Of a stretch of 9,634 bases of DNA, positions 1-5,613 are shown piece by piece. Numbering within the stretch: the first letter of the stretch is position 1; each line of letters opens with the position of its first letter. The DNA comes from Balneolaceae bacterium (GTDB lineage Bacteria; Bacteroidota; Rhodothermia; Balneolales; Balneolaceae): contig PWFZ01000316.1 in assembly GCA_003555185.1 (NCBI GenBank), positions 1 to 9,634 of the forward strand, given 5' to 3'. Below the pieces are notes generated by a model, which was not told where the DNA came from, ran no database searches, and was given only the letters and a program-made list of their open reading frames with translations. The translations under genes and the position numbers were made by a program.

Positions 1-60
1 CAGGGTTCAGGGTTCAGGGTTCAGGGTTCAGGGTTCAGGGTTCAGGGTTCAGGGTTCAGG
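1..60. repeat. heptanucleotide tandem array (CAGGGTT, about 8.5 copies)
   Basis: Perfect tandem copies of CAGGGTT run from the first base of the window to position 60 with no mismatch; the array may continue beyond the left edge. It is telomere-like only in appearance. Degenerate heptads of related sequence occur at 109-128 and 564-639 in the opposite orientation, so this array belongs to a repeat family associated with the neighbouring four-helix-bundle gene. The absence of mismatches suggests recent expansion, for example by slipped-strand replication (inference). Confidence 0.95.
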
Positions 61-108
61 AAAAGTTTTGTGTTGTATTCCAACAATCAAATTTATTTTA
101 AAAAAAAA

Positions 109-128
109 CTGCCCCTGCGCCTTGAACC
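109..128 (-). repeat. short remnant of the heptad repeat
   Basis: Read on the minus strand this stretch gives TTCAAGG, CGCAGGG, GCAG, the same 7-base period as the arrays at 1-60 (opposite orientation) and 564-639 (same orientation). It directly abuts the TAG stop codon of the four-helix-bundle gene. A run of nine T residues on the minus strand follows it, but no convincing hairpin precedes that run, so I do not call a terminator. Confidence 0.55.
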
Positions 129-490
129 TAATCACGATTTTCGATGGACTGGATAAATTTATAGAGCATTTTACCAGTTTGATCAAGATGATTGGAAATA
201 TGATAAAAAGTATTTTGGTCTGTGAGTGATCCAGTTTCGAAAAGGGTCTCAAGGTGATCGCGAGTTTCATCCAAGGATGAATGGGCGTAAATTAAAAATT
301 TGACATAATCTGCTTTATATTTGCGTCTGCCATACCCTTCTACAATATTAGACCGAACTGATTTGGAAGATCTTCGGATTTGACTACCTGTTTCATACAG
401 TTCATATTTTGGTAGCAGCAAAGACATTTTATGGATTTCAATTGTAAGTAAACGAGCCTTTTGCCAAACCTTCAAATTTTTGTAACTCAT
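128..490 (-). CDS. four helix bundle protein (S23/23S rRNA intervening-sequence family)
   Basis: The product is 120 residues if started at the ATG at 490; an in-frame GTG two codons upstream (496) would add two residues. The N-terminus [12 protein letters not shown] is typical of the TIGR02436/PF05635 family, which starts with an (L)KVWQKA-type first helix. Further family-like segments are a basic [17 protein letters not shown] block in the middle and a helical [19 protein letters not shown] segment. The whole length matches a single small helical domain of about 115-125 residues. Members were first noticed inside intervening sequences of 23S rRNA genes, but many are free-standing chromosomal genes with no known function. 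No rRNA surrounds this one. No clear ribosome binding site precedes either start. The gene is bracketed by heptad repeat arrays (1-60, 109-128, 564-639). Family assignment is firm; function is unknown. Confidence 0.88.
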   Translation of the reverse strand: MSYKNLKVWQKARLLTIEIHKMSLLLPKYELYETGSQIRRSSKSVRSNIVEGYGRRKYKADYVKFLIYAHSSLDETRDHLETLFETGSLTDQNTFYHISNHLDQTGKMLYKFIQSIENRD

Positions 491-563
491 TGACACAGTG
501 ATTGAATTAGTTTTATTTGTATGAACTTCAAACCAAGAAATCCTTACAAAAATAAAATTAATT

Positions 564-639
564 CCCTGCCACTTGCACCCTGCACCTACAGCTTGTACCC
601 TGCCACTTGCACCTTGCCACTTGCGCCCTGAGCCTTGCC
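564..639 (-). repeat. degenerate heptad array, about 11 units
   Basis: On the plus strand the segment parses into consecutive 7-base units (one is 6 bases): CCCTGCC, ACTTGCA, CCCTGCA, CCTACA, GCTTGTA, CCCTGCC, ACTTGCA, CCTTGCC, ACTTGCG, CCCTGAG, CCTTGCC. The 14-mer CCCTGCCACTTGCA occurs exactly twice (564-577 and 598-611). Its right edge overlaps the TAG stop codon of the AsmA-like gene. It fills most of the gap between that gene and the four-helix-bundle gene. The period equals that of the 1-60 array, with inverted orientation. Confidence 0.9.
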
Positions 640-1304
640 TAGTTAAACAAATCCCTTATCGCATCCCGAATCTGCTCACCACCACTTTCTACAGCAGCGC
701 GCAGTGCCCGTCTTCCAACCTCTTCTGCAATTTGCTGAATGATGTTTTCAACCGCGTCGTGGCCGTCGCCCACATCGTGCATTTCAAATGTCTCAATTTC
801 AACGCGGGCTGAACGTTCGCCCCCAACTTCGGTATACAGGTCAACACTGCCGTCCTGGAGGATAAAATGATGGACAATCATTTCTGAATCTGAAGCTTGA
901 AACGCATCCACACTTTGTACGTGATTGAGTATCTCCTGAATATTATTCTCGGGCAGTTTCTGCTCTACGTAAATCATCGGCGAAAGAACTCTGATTTGCC
1001 TGACAATTATTTCATCCGAAAAAAGAGACATTATATCCATCTCAATAGACAATTCTCCAATTTCTACGGCATGAGATTCACCATATCCATCGGGATTCGC
1101 TACCCGAAATCCACTGATTGTCCCATTTCCTGAAAACGGAGAGATTGAGACACCATCCACTGTCACCGCTGTACCGGTCATTTCACTTCCAATATCCTCG
1201 ATACTTGATTTAACGATAGAATCGATCGATAATGTCAAAATTACAAACCCAACCACAATGACAATAATGAGTCCTATTAACCCAAACTTTATTCCTTTAC
1301 CCAT
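639..1304 (-). CDS. short AsmA-like, membrane-anchored periplasmic protein
   Basis: The product has 221 residues. Residues 5-27 form one strong hydrophobic segment, an uncleaved anchor or signal sequence, and the rest is predicted to lie in the periplasm. Residues about 45-115 follow the pattern of the N-terminal repeat of AsmA/DUF748 proteins: a [20 protein letters not shown] stretch, an ANPDGYGES loop, an [16 protein letters not shown] strand pair, then [12 protein letters not shown] charged helical C-terminus (about 180-221) follows. Full AsmA proteins are several times longer and form lipid-transporting bridges; this is only a minimal version, as found in other hypothetical proteins with the NPxGY-type loop, so any lipid role is an inference. 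The ATG at 1304 is preceded by a weak AGGA about 9 bases upstream. It is divergent from the gene at 1405 and lies in the same direction as the four-helix-bundle gene, but the repeat array between them argues against a tight operon. Confidence 0.7.
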   Translation of the reverse strand: MGKGIKFGLIGLIIVIVVGFVILTLSIDSIVKSSIEDIGSEMTGTAVTVDGVSISPFSGNGTISGFRVANPDGYGESHAVEIGELSIEMDIMSLFSDEIIVRQIRVLSPMIYVEQKLPENNIQEILNHVQSVDAFQASDSEMIVHHFILQDGSVDLYTEVGGERSARVEIETFEMHDVGDGHDAVENIIQQIAEEVGRRALRAAVESGGEQIRDAIRDLFN

Positions 1305-1332
1305 ATCTGTTCCTGATTTTTTTATTTATACT

Positions 1333-1360
1333 CTGTTAAACTGCACAAGAATAACAGTTT
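1333..1360. promoter_or_regulatory. interlaced inverted repeats in divergent intergenic region
   Basis: The 100-base AT-rich gap between the divergent genes at 1304 (minus) and 1405 (plus) must hold both promoters. It contains two overlapping inverted repeats: CTGTTA (1333-1338) with TAACAG (1352-1357), and AAACTG (1338-1343) with CAGTTT (1355-1360). This could be an operator shared by both genes, or a small hairpin. I see no clear -33/-7 pair. Confidence 0.3.
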
Positions 1361-1404
1361 CCTGAATCAACTCTATATAAAAACAACATTATCATAAAAT
1401 AAGT

Positions 1405-1638
1405 ATGAATCCATTTTTAAAATATGGCGCCTTCCTCTTTGCAATCATCTCATTTATTGACTTTTTCACCGCTCTTTCAGCCGGCAGTGCAGGGGAATGG
1501 AGCATCGCCTGGTTCGATGTATCCTATACTGCCTACCTTGGATTCAAACTCGTCAGTGGCATTGTACTCGTCGCCTACGGGTTCGGGGTTGGGGTTAGGC
1601 GAGATGTGAAAAAGTCAGAAGTGAGTAATGAAAAGTGA
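1405..1638 (+). CDS. small two-segment membrane protein, unknown function
   Basis: The product is 77 residues with two hydrophobic stretches, about 7-25 and 42-64, joined by a short loop (SAGSAGEWSIAWFDVSYT) and followed by a basic tail RRDVKK. This suggests a small inner-membrane hairpin protein. I recognise no family. The last dozen or so codons (VKKSEVSNEK) lie inside a GTGA-rich short-period repeat (1612-1645), and the TGA stop is itself one of the repeat words, so the natural C-terminus may have been altered by repeat insertion. The ATG is preceded by A-rich sequence without a clear ribosome binding site. The hydrophobic pattern makes a real gene more likely than chance, but support is moderate. 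Confidence 0.55.
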   Translation: MNPFLKYGAFLFAIISFIDFFTALSAGSAGEWSIAWFDVSYTAYLGFKLVSGIVLVAYGFGVGVRRDVKKSEVSNEK

Positions 1639-1645
1639 AAAGTGA
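1612..1645 (+). repeat. short-period GTGA repeat
   Basis: The stretch contains the words GAAGTGAG, GAAAAGTGA and AAAAGTGA in succession, a degenerate 7-8 base period. It overlaps the end of the small membrane protein gene and supplies its stop codon. It runs directly into the C-rich hairpin repeat at 1646. Confidence 0.6.
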
Positions 1646-1676
1646 CCCCCCCCCTTATCAAAGGGGGCTGGGGGAT
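1646..1676 (+). repeat. C-stem hairpin repeat, copy 1
   Basis: Nine C residues (1646-1654), a short AT-rich loop, GGGGG (1663-1667) and a trailing GGGGATG give the layout C-block/loop/G-block/second G-block seen again at 9045-9079 and, inverted, at 9507-9538; a looser relative lies at 6786-6833. It is directly followed by a separate small palindrome, GTTCATCATGAAC, at 1677-1689. A dispersed repeat of this shape is familiar from several bacterial phyla; mobility here is inferred. Confidence 0.65.
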
Positions 1677-1883
1677 GTTCATCATGAACGTTTTATGGCT
1701 AGAGAGTTAATTTGTTTGGAATGAATACAATTTTCAAAATTACAGATACAAAATTCAAGATCGTTGCATATCGCACAAAAAACCAAATAGAACTACGCCA
1801 TTTCCACAATGTTTTAAGACATTCCCAAGCCCCGAAGCGGGCGAAGCGATAGCATAGTAAGGATTTATTTTTTTTGATTTGTT

Positions 1884-1900
1884 GCGAAGCAGTGCTCCGC
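1884..1900. repeat. GCGAAG palindrome, copy 1
   Basis: GCGAAGCA-G-TGCTCCGC is an 8+1+8 near-palindrome with one G-T type mismatch. It is preceded by GTT and followed by GGG, like the copies at 2301 and 2566. A size of about 20 bases and recurrence in one intergenic region make it REP-like. Confidence 0.7.
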
Positions 1901-1936
1901 GGGCAGCGCCCTATGTTTTAGTGTTAATATGAAAAT

Positions 1937-1984
1937 CCCATCGGCATAAAAACTCTCAAAGGTTTATGAATAAATTTCGATGGG
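1937..1984. repeat. nested inverted repeat
   Basis: Outer arms CCCATCG (1937-1943) and CGATGGG (1978-1984) enclose inner arms CATAAA (1945-1950) and TTTATG (1963-1968). The transcript of either strand could fold into a two-part stem with an asymmetric bulge. No T-run follows, so it is not an obvious terminator. Confidence 0.45.
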
Positions 1985-2120
1985 TCATTCGTAGAAACCA
2001 GCTCAACGAATCCATCCACTGAAATAAATTCATGAGAAACCCCTCGAATTTACCCAAGAACCCCAACAAACCCACTGCCTCGGGGATATTTTTAAACTAG
2101 CCATTTTGCAACCCACCAGA

Positions 2121-2136
2121 AGCTCCTAACGGAGCT
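2121..2136. repeat. AGCTCC-TAAC-GGAGCT hairpin
   Basis: A perfect 6-base stem with a 4-base loop, followed by ATTTTTGTAG. The layout AGCTCC(N4)GGAGCT followed by a TTTGTAG-like stretch resembles a dispersed repeat I associate with Bacteroidota genomes; I cannot verify this by search. Confidence 0.55.
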
Positions 2137-2300
2137 ATTTTTGTAGCCAAGAAAGTTAGCAATCAACATACACATCTCGTTCCGAAAACAACCTGGCCTA
2201 TGATTCGTGGAGGCGAACAGCTAGCGCGGAGATCTTCTATGGCTAATGGGTTCAACCTTTGAAAACTATTCCTAAATGACTAAATCCATACGTTGATGTT

Positions 2301-2317
2301 GCGAAGGTATACTTCGC
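2301..2317. repeat. GCGAAG palindrome, copy 2
   Basis: GCGAAG-GTATA-CTTCGC, a perfect 6-base stem. It is preceded by ATCCATACGTTGATGTT, a diverged form of the ATCCGAGCGTTGATATT that precedes copy 3, and followed by GG. The conserved 5' flank shows that the repeated unit is larger than the palindrome itself. Confidence 0.75.
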
Positions 2318-2371
2318 GGCTAATCATATTCAAGCCCTCCGGGGTTGAGTTCATCCCAAATAAATAGTAAA

Positions 2372-2417
2372 TCGGCGTAAGACAACACTATGCATAAATG
2401 GGATACTTATACGCCGA
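2372..2417. repeat. inverted repeat with 30-base loop
   Basis: Arms TCGGCGTA (2372-2379) and TACGCCGA (2410-2417) are perfect 8-base complements. The spacer is AT-rich. It could be a cruciform or RNA stem; no gene is adjacent. Confidence 0.5.
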
Positions 2418-2438
2418 CCTTTACCACCAAAAGCCCCT

Positions 2439-2489
2439 GTCATCCTGAAGTCTAAAAGAGTGGAGCGGCAGCGGAATCGAAGGATCTCC
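2439..2489 (+). repeat. GTCATCC...GGATCTCC dispersed repeat, copy 1
   Basis: The element starts GTCATCC and ends GGATCTCC over 51 bases. A shorter version with the same ends lies at 8049-8077 in reverse orientation. The two interiors differ completely, so the conserved parts are the termini. Both copies lie near the word ATCCGAGCGTTGATA (2549 and 8028). Confidence 0.65.
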
Positions 2490-2548
2490 CTCAGTATGCC
2501 GCATCATTAGTTGGTTCAGCTATAGAGAATAATTACTATACAAAATAG

Positions 2549-2582
2549 ATCCGAGCGTTGATATTGCGAAGCAGTGCTTCGC
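2549..2582 (+). repeat. ATCCGAGCGTTGATA word plus GCGAAG palindrome, copy 3
   Basis: The 15-mer ATCCGAGCGTTGATA (2549-2563) recurs exactly at 8028-8042. Here it leads into GCGAAGCA-G-TGCTTCGC (2566-2582), a perfect 8+1+8 palindrome and the best-preserved of three copies. At 8028 the same word leads into a different palindrome, so these repeats are modular. Confidence 0.75.
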
Positions 2583-2640
2583 GGTGAGCTCAAACCCAAA
2601 ATCCTGTAAAACACACTAATTAATATACAACGTTAATTAC

Positions 2641-2677
2641 TTGACTTTAACAAGATTTACTAATTACTTAGTACTAA
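2641..2677 (+). promoter_or_regulatory. putative promoter and BlaI-type operator of the blaI-M56 operon
   Basis: TTGACT at 2641-2646 is a plausible -35/-33 element. TTAGTACTAA at 2668-2677 is a perfect 10-base palindrome about 25 bases before the ATG at 2702, and the half site ACTAA also occurs at 2615-2619 and 2659-2663. BlaI/MecI repressors bind short palindromes built from TAC/GTA half sites and normally control their own operon, so this is the best operator candidate. The -7/-10 element is poorly defined. Confidence 0.4.
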
Positions 2678-2701
2678 CCGATTAATACAAAAATAAACAT
2701 C

Positions 2702-3079
2702 ATGAAAAAATCACTCACACCACTTGGTGAAACGGAAATGGAAGTACTTCATCATGTATGGAGTCTTGGCGAGGCATCCGTTGCAGAAGTGCGGGAAAGG
2801 ATTCTTAAAGACCGCAAAGTTGCCTACACAACCATTATGACGGTTATGAAAAACCTGGCTGATAAAAACTATCTGAAATACCGCAAGGAAGGACTTAGCT
2901 ATATCTATAGTGCAGCTATTCAGCCCGAAGATGTCCGGTACAACCTGGTTGACCGCCTGATCGATAAGGTATTCCACGGGTCACCGAAAGACCTGGTCCA
3001 GGCGCTGGTACAAAATGAGAAACTGTCAGATGAGGAGAGAAAAGAGATCAAGAATATGATTGATAAACTGGAGGAGTAA
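2702..3079 (+). CDS. BlaI/MecI/CopY-family transcriptional repressor
   Basis: The product has 125 residues, the usual length for the family. Residues 5-72 form the winged helix: LTPLGETEMEVLHHVW is the first helix, and AYTTIMTVMKNLADKNYL (41-58) is the recognition-helix region typical of BlaI proteins. The wing follows (RKEGLSYIYSA). Residues about 76-125 form the helical dimerisation region, ending in a charged helix. In the family the dimer represses its own operon until cleaved or released by the partner membrane protease. The gene is followed after 3 bases by its M56 partner, whose ribosome binding site lies within its last codons, a sign of translational coupling. No beta-lactamase or penicillin-binding protein is nearby, so the regulon is probably envelope-related rather than antibiotic resistance (inference). 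Confidence 0.93.
   Translation: MKKSLTPLGETEMEVLHHVWSLGEASVAEVRERILKDRKVAYTTIMTVMKNLADKNYLKYRKEGLSYIYSAAIQPEDVRYNLVDRLIDKVFHGSPKDLVQALVQNEKLSDEERKEIKNMIDKLEE
3070..3076 (+). promoter_or_regulatory. ribosome binding site GGAGGAG for the M56 gene
   Basis: GGAGGAG lies within the last codons of the repressor gene, 6 bases before the ATG at 3083. It is the strongest Shine-Dalgarno sequence in the window and supports that start and translational coupling of the pair. Confidence 0.8.
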
Positions 3080-3082
3080 ACC

Positions 3083-4777
3083 ATGGCCCCCTTTTTTGAA
3101 ATTATAGCTGAACAAAGTGAAGCACTCATCTCCATGGGCTGGCTGCCTCTTCTCATCTGGACCGCCATTGCATTTGTGGTGTGGATGGCACTGCGGGTAT
3201 CCGGTAACATGCACCCTGAATACCACTATCACGCACGCATCGGGTTGATTTTCGCCCTGCCCGCAGGATTTATCCTACTGGCAGCAGCTGATTTCTTAAC
3301 CGGGTTTATCTATTCCGGCAGTGCAGAATCGGGAGTGAAATTCATCTCTGTTATGGCTCCCTTCGAAATTGGAACCATGTCTTCTGAAACATCCACTACC
3401 AGTACTATTTTCACCTTTTATACAGGGCTCATCCTCCTCTATGTTACCGGGGTGATTGTTTCTTTGGGACGATTTTTGTCGCAGTGGTTACATCTCTATC
3501 GATTGCGAAGAAGCTGTCAGTTTCAGGATATTCAGGACATTGAAGAGATACAACCCACGAATCGCGGACTAGCCCTTTCCATCCAAAAACCCATTCAGGT
3601 CGCATTCCTTTCAACTGATTTTATACCTGTCACCTTTGGCGTCGTCAGCCCGGTAATTCTACTGCCCAATTCGCTAAATAAGAACCCCGATAAATTGAAC
3701 ATTGCGTTACGCCACGAGCTAACCCACATCTCGAAACATGACTTTTTTGCCCATTTATTAGTTATTGCCGTGGAATCTCTCTTTTGGTTTCACCCACTAG
3801 TACACCGATTTAAAAAAGAGCTTATCGAATACCGAGAACTTCGGTGTGATGCATTTGTACTGGATAAAGATTCTGTATCTAAAAAGGAGTACGCCTCGCT
3901 GTTGCTGGAGCTGATCCCCATGCCGAATATTAATCAAGAACTTTCTGTAAATATGGCTCAGGAATCAACAAACCTAAAAAAGAGGATCTCCATGATTACT
4001 CAAAACGATACCGGGAAACCAATTCCCACACGATCAAGCCTGTCAATTTTATGTGCGATATTCCTGTGCACAGCGATTGCCATGGCATGTACCGATATGC
4101 AGACGCAAAATGTGTTTGATGAGGAAGAGCTGGATTTAATGACAGATTTTGATTCTTCCGGAGAACGGAACTATCAACAAATACTGATCTATATGGGGGA
4201 TAATGAACAGGCTGACAGACACGAAGATGCCCTTGAGAATCTGAACCGATTGCAGCCGGAGTTCATAAGGTCTATTTCCGTATTAAAAGGCGAGGATGCG
4301 GTTCAAGAGTATGGCAGCCGTGCGTCAGAAGGGATTATTGTTGTGCGCACCAAGCGTGATATTGATTCTTACAATACTACCCTTAAGGCTTTGGGCATGG
4401 AAGCAATAGCTCCACCGCCACCGTTGCCCGAAGGTGAAAATCGAAAGTTAGATGATGAAGACTACTTCGTGGTCGTTGAAGAGATGCCAAAACTTATCGG
4501 CGGACTCATGTCCATTCAGCAACACATCACCTACCCCGAAGAAGCCCGAAATGCAGGTATTGAAGGCAGAGTGTACATCCAATTTATTGTGACTGAAGAG
4601 GGCAAAGTTGACAATCCACGGGTCATACGAGGCATTGGTGGCGGCGCTGACGAAGTAGCACTTGAGGCTATAAAAAAAGCTGAGTTTGAACCGGGCTATC
4701 AGCGCGGGAGACCGGTACGGGTTCAATATTCAATACCGATCGTGTTCAAACTTCAGCAAGACGAAAGTGAGGGATAA
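3083..4777 (+). CDS. BlaR1-like M56 membrane metallopeptidase with plug-like and TonB C-terminal domains
   Basis: The product has 564 residues. Hydrophobic segments lie at about 18-38, 53-77, 108-132 and 318-336, with a further one at 221-240 after the active site. HELTH (211-215) is the zinc-binding HExxH, and RELRCD (251-256, E252) supplies the downstream conserved block of M56 peptidases. The protease domain faces the cytoplasm in this family and acts on the BlaI-type repressor. After the last membrane segment the protein has no penicillin-binding sensor. Instead it has a SusC/TonB-receptor plug-like stretch (about 363-426; SISVLKGEDAVQEYGSRASE, then IIVVRTK) and a TonB C-terminal domain (about 466-556; YPEEAR, IEGRV, FEPG, PIVFK). 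The last membrane segment ends AMAC (C336), resembling a lipobox. It overlaps no other gene and is followed by a terminator. Role as sensor-protease is firm by family; the ligand is unknown. Confidence 0.92.
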   Translation: MAPFFEIIAEQSEALISMGWLPLLIWTAIAFVVWMALRVSGNMHPEYHYHARIGLIFALPAGFILLAAADFLTGFIYSGSAESGVKFISVMAPFEIGTMSSETSTTSTIFTFYTGLILLYVTGVIVSLGRFLSQWLHLYRLRRSCQFQDIQDIEEIQPTNRGLALSIQKPIQVAFLSTDFIPVTFGVVSPVILLPNSLNKNPDKLNIALRHELTHISKHDFFAHLLVIAVESLFWFHPLVHRFKKELIEYRELRCDAFVLDKDSVSKKEYASLLLELIPMPNINQELSVNMAQESTNLKKRISMITQNDTGKPIPTRSSLSILCAIFLCTAIAMACTDMQTQNVFDEEELDLMTDFDSSGERNYQQILIYMGDNEQADRHEDALENLNRLQPEFIRSISVLKGEDAVQEYGSRASEGIIVVRTKRDIDSYNTTLKALGMEAIAPPPPLPEGENRKLDDEDYFVVVEEMPKLIGGLMSIQQHITYPEEARNAGIEGRVYIQFIVTEEGKVDNPRVIRGIGGGADEVALEAIKKAEFEPGYQRGRPVRVQYSIPIVFKLQQDESEG

Positions 4778-4828
4778 TATTAGTGAGATCTTTCAAACCG
4801 AAAGCTGAGCCATAGCTTTACGGAACCA

Positions 4829-4861
4829 GGCGAAATCCCAATTGGGGTTTCGCCTTTTTTT
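4829..4861 (+). terminator. intrinsic terminator of the blaI-M56 operon
   Basis: GGCGAAATCCC (4829-4839), loop AATT, GGGGTTTCGCC (4844-4854), then seven T residues: an 11-base stem with one G-T pair. It lies about 50 bases after the M56 stop codon. A smaller hairpin, AAAGCT/AGCTTT (4801-4806/4814-4819), precedes it. It separates the sensor operon from the lipoprotein pair. Confidence 0.95.
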
Positions 4862-4866
4862 ATTGC

Positions 4867-4898
4867 TTTGTTATGAATAAATAATTCATCTATATTTT
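4867..4898 (+). promoter_or_regulatory. Bacteroidota-type promoter of the lipoprotein pair
   Basis: TTTG (4867-4870), a 20-base spacer and TATATTTT (4891-4898) match the -33 TTTG / -7 TAnnTTTG pattern of Bacteroidota housekeeping promoters with one mismatch. The spacer contains ATGAAT (4873-4878) and ATTCAT (4884-4889), an inverted pair placed where a repressor could block RNA polymerase. A start site near 4905 would leave a leader of about 20 bases. Confidence 0.55.
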
Positions 4899-4907
4899 CG
4901 AACATTT

Positions 4908-4921
4908 ATTCATCAATGAAT
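4908..4921 (+). promoter_or_regulatory. ATTCAT-CA-ATGAAT palindrome in the leader of the lipoprotein pair
   Basis: A perfect 6+2+6 palindrome ends 4 bases before the ATG at 4926. It uses the same half site as the pair at 4873-4889 but in the opposite arm order. It covers the place where a ribosome binding site would be expected, and none is visible. It could be an operator or a leader hairpin that affects translation. Confidence 0.45.
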
Positions 4922-4925
4922 CAAT

Positions 4926-5597
4926 ATGAGCTCAATAAAATACGTATTTCTTTTACTGTTTATACTTACAGTAATCTCTTGCTCCGGTACAAAAAACCTA
5001 TCTGAAGTAGATTTAAATTCCATTGAATCCTCGGTTGAAAGCATAGACTCCACTCCTTCTCATTATCTGTTAACTCTGTATGGGTTTACTAATATTGAGG
5101 AAGAAAGTTATCAGGTTTCCATAAATAGGTTAAATAAATATTCGGAAGATGTGCTGGAAATTGCTGAAACTTCATCATCAACCGGCAGCCCATCTATTTC
5201 TGCCAAATTAAATGATGACCCAAAGTCACTCAATCGGGTATTATGGGTGCTTGGTGAAGGTCACTATCGGAATCACAGAATTGAACTGGAAAAACCGGAC
5301 TCATCTACTCTTTCCTTTGAAAATTTACCGGAAATAATCGGTGGATTATCCACCATTCAGCAGGATTTGAACTATCCCCCGGAATTGAAAACAGCGAATA
5401 TTCAGGGGCGGGTAATAGTTAGCTTTATCGTAAATGATTTTGGTGAAGTAGAGGATCCAGAAATTATTGAAAGTCTTCACATGAGTGCAGACGCAGAGGC
5501 TATTAGGGTTGTTAGAAATACAAAATTCAGGCCCGGAATGATGAATGGCGTACCGATTAGCGTGGATTTTTCTATGCCTATTAACTTTAGACAATAA
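4926..5597 (+). CDS. lipoprotein with C-terminal TonB domain, first of a tandem pair
   Basis: The product has 223 residues. A signal peptide ends in the lipobox VISC (C19), so the mature protein is probably a lipid-anchored envelope protein. Residues about 25-130 form a domain I do not recognise. Residues about 133-223 are a TonB C-terminal domain (PF03544): LPEIIGGLSTIQQ, YPPEL, IQGRVIVSFIVN, the EAIRVVRNTKFRPG helix-strand, and SMPINFR at the end. There is no central proline-rich energy-transducing spacer, so it is not a working TonB. The C-terminal domain closely resembles that of the upstream M56 sensor (MPKLIGGLMSIQQ, YPEEAR, IEGRV). The next gene, 16 bases downstream, encodes a homologue of exactly equal length. 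It has its own promoter after the sensor operon's terminator. Confidence 0.85.
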   Translation: MSSIKYVFLLLFILTVISCSGTKNLSEVDLNSIESSVESIDSTPSHYLLTLYGFTNIEEESYQVSINRLNKYSEDVLEIAETSSSTGSPSISAKLNDDPKSLNRVLWVLGEGHYRNHRIELEKPDSSTLSFENLPEIIGGLSTIQQDLNYPPELKTANIQGRVIVSFIVNDFGEVEDPEIIESLHMSADAEAIRVVRNTKFRPGMMNGVPISVDFSMPINFRQ

Positions 5598-5613
5598 GTT
5601 ACTATTTATTGCC

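Larger units (their letters stand above)
1690..2640. other. gene-free, repeat-rich intergenic region
   Basis: I find no plausible coding sequence here on either strand. Instead the region holds at least eight short palindromic or interspersed elements, listed separately: three GCGAAG-type hairpins (1884, 2301, 2566), a nested inverted repeat (1937-1984), an AGCTCC hairpin (2121), a long-armed inverted repeat (2372-2417) and a GTCATCC repeat (2439-2489). A CCTCCGGGG segment near 2336-2346 also resembles a dispersed repeat. The rest is AT-rich sequence without recognised features. It looks like an accumulation site for small non-autonomous repeats. Confidence 0.7.

Noticed and set aside
1..60. 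Chromosome end or true telomere
   Set aside because: The heptamer array is short and continues directly into ordinary coding sequence, and related degenerate arrays occur internally at 109-128 and 564-639, so it is an interspersed tandem repeat.
128..490. 23S rRNA intervening sequence
   Set aside because: The protein family fits, but no rRNA sequence is visible on either side, so this is a free-standing copy.
1884..2582. CRISPR array
   Set aside because: The palindromes are irregularly spaced (hundreds of bases), too short and too few; there are no uniform spacers and no cas genes.
1645..2640. Decayed gene or insertion sequence in the large gap
   Set aside because: I found no stretch resembling a known protein on either strand and no transposase remnant; the content is short palindromes and AT-rich DNA.
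2702..4777. Beta-lactam resistance operon
   Set aside because: BlaI and a BlaR1-like protease are present, but the sensor lacks a penicillin-binding domain and no beta-lactamase or PBP2a gene is in the window.
5545..5613. Longer N-terminus for the second lipoprotein
   Set aside because: The upstream in-frame ATG lies inside the first lipoprotein gene, and the extra residues would put the signal peptide and lipobox internally; starting at 5614 gives the same length as the paralogue.
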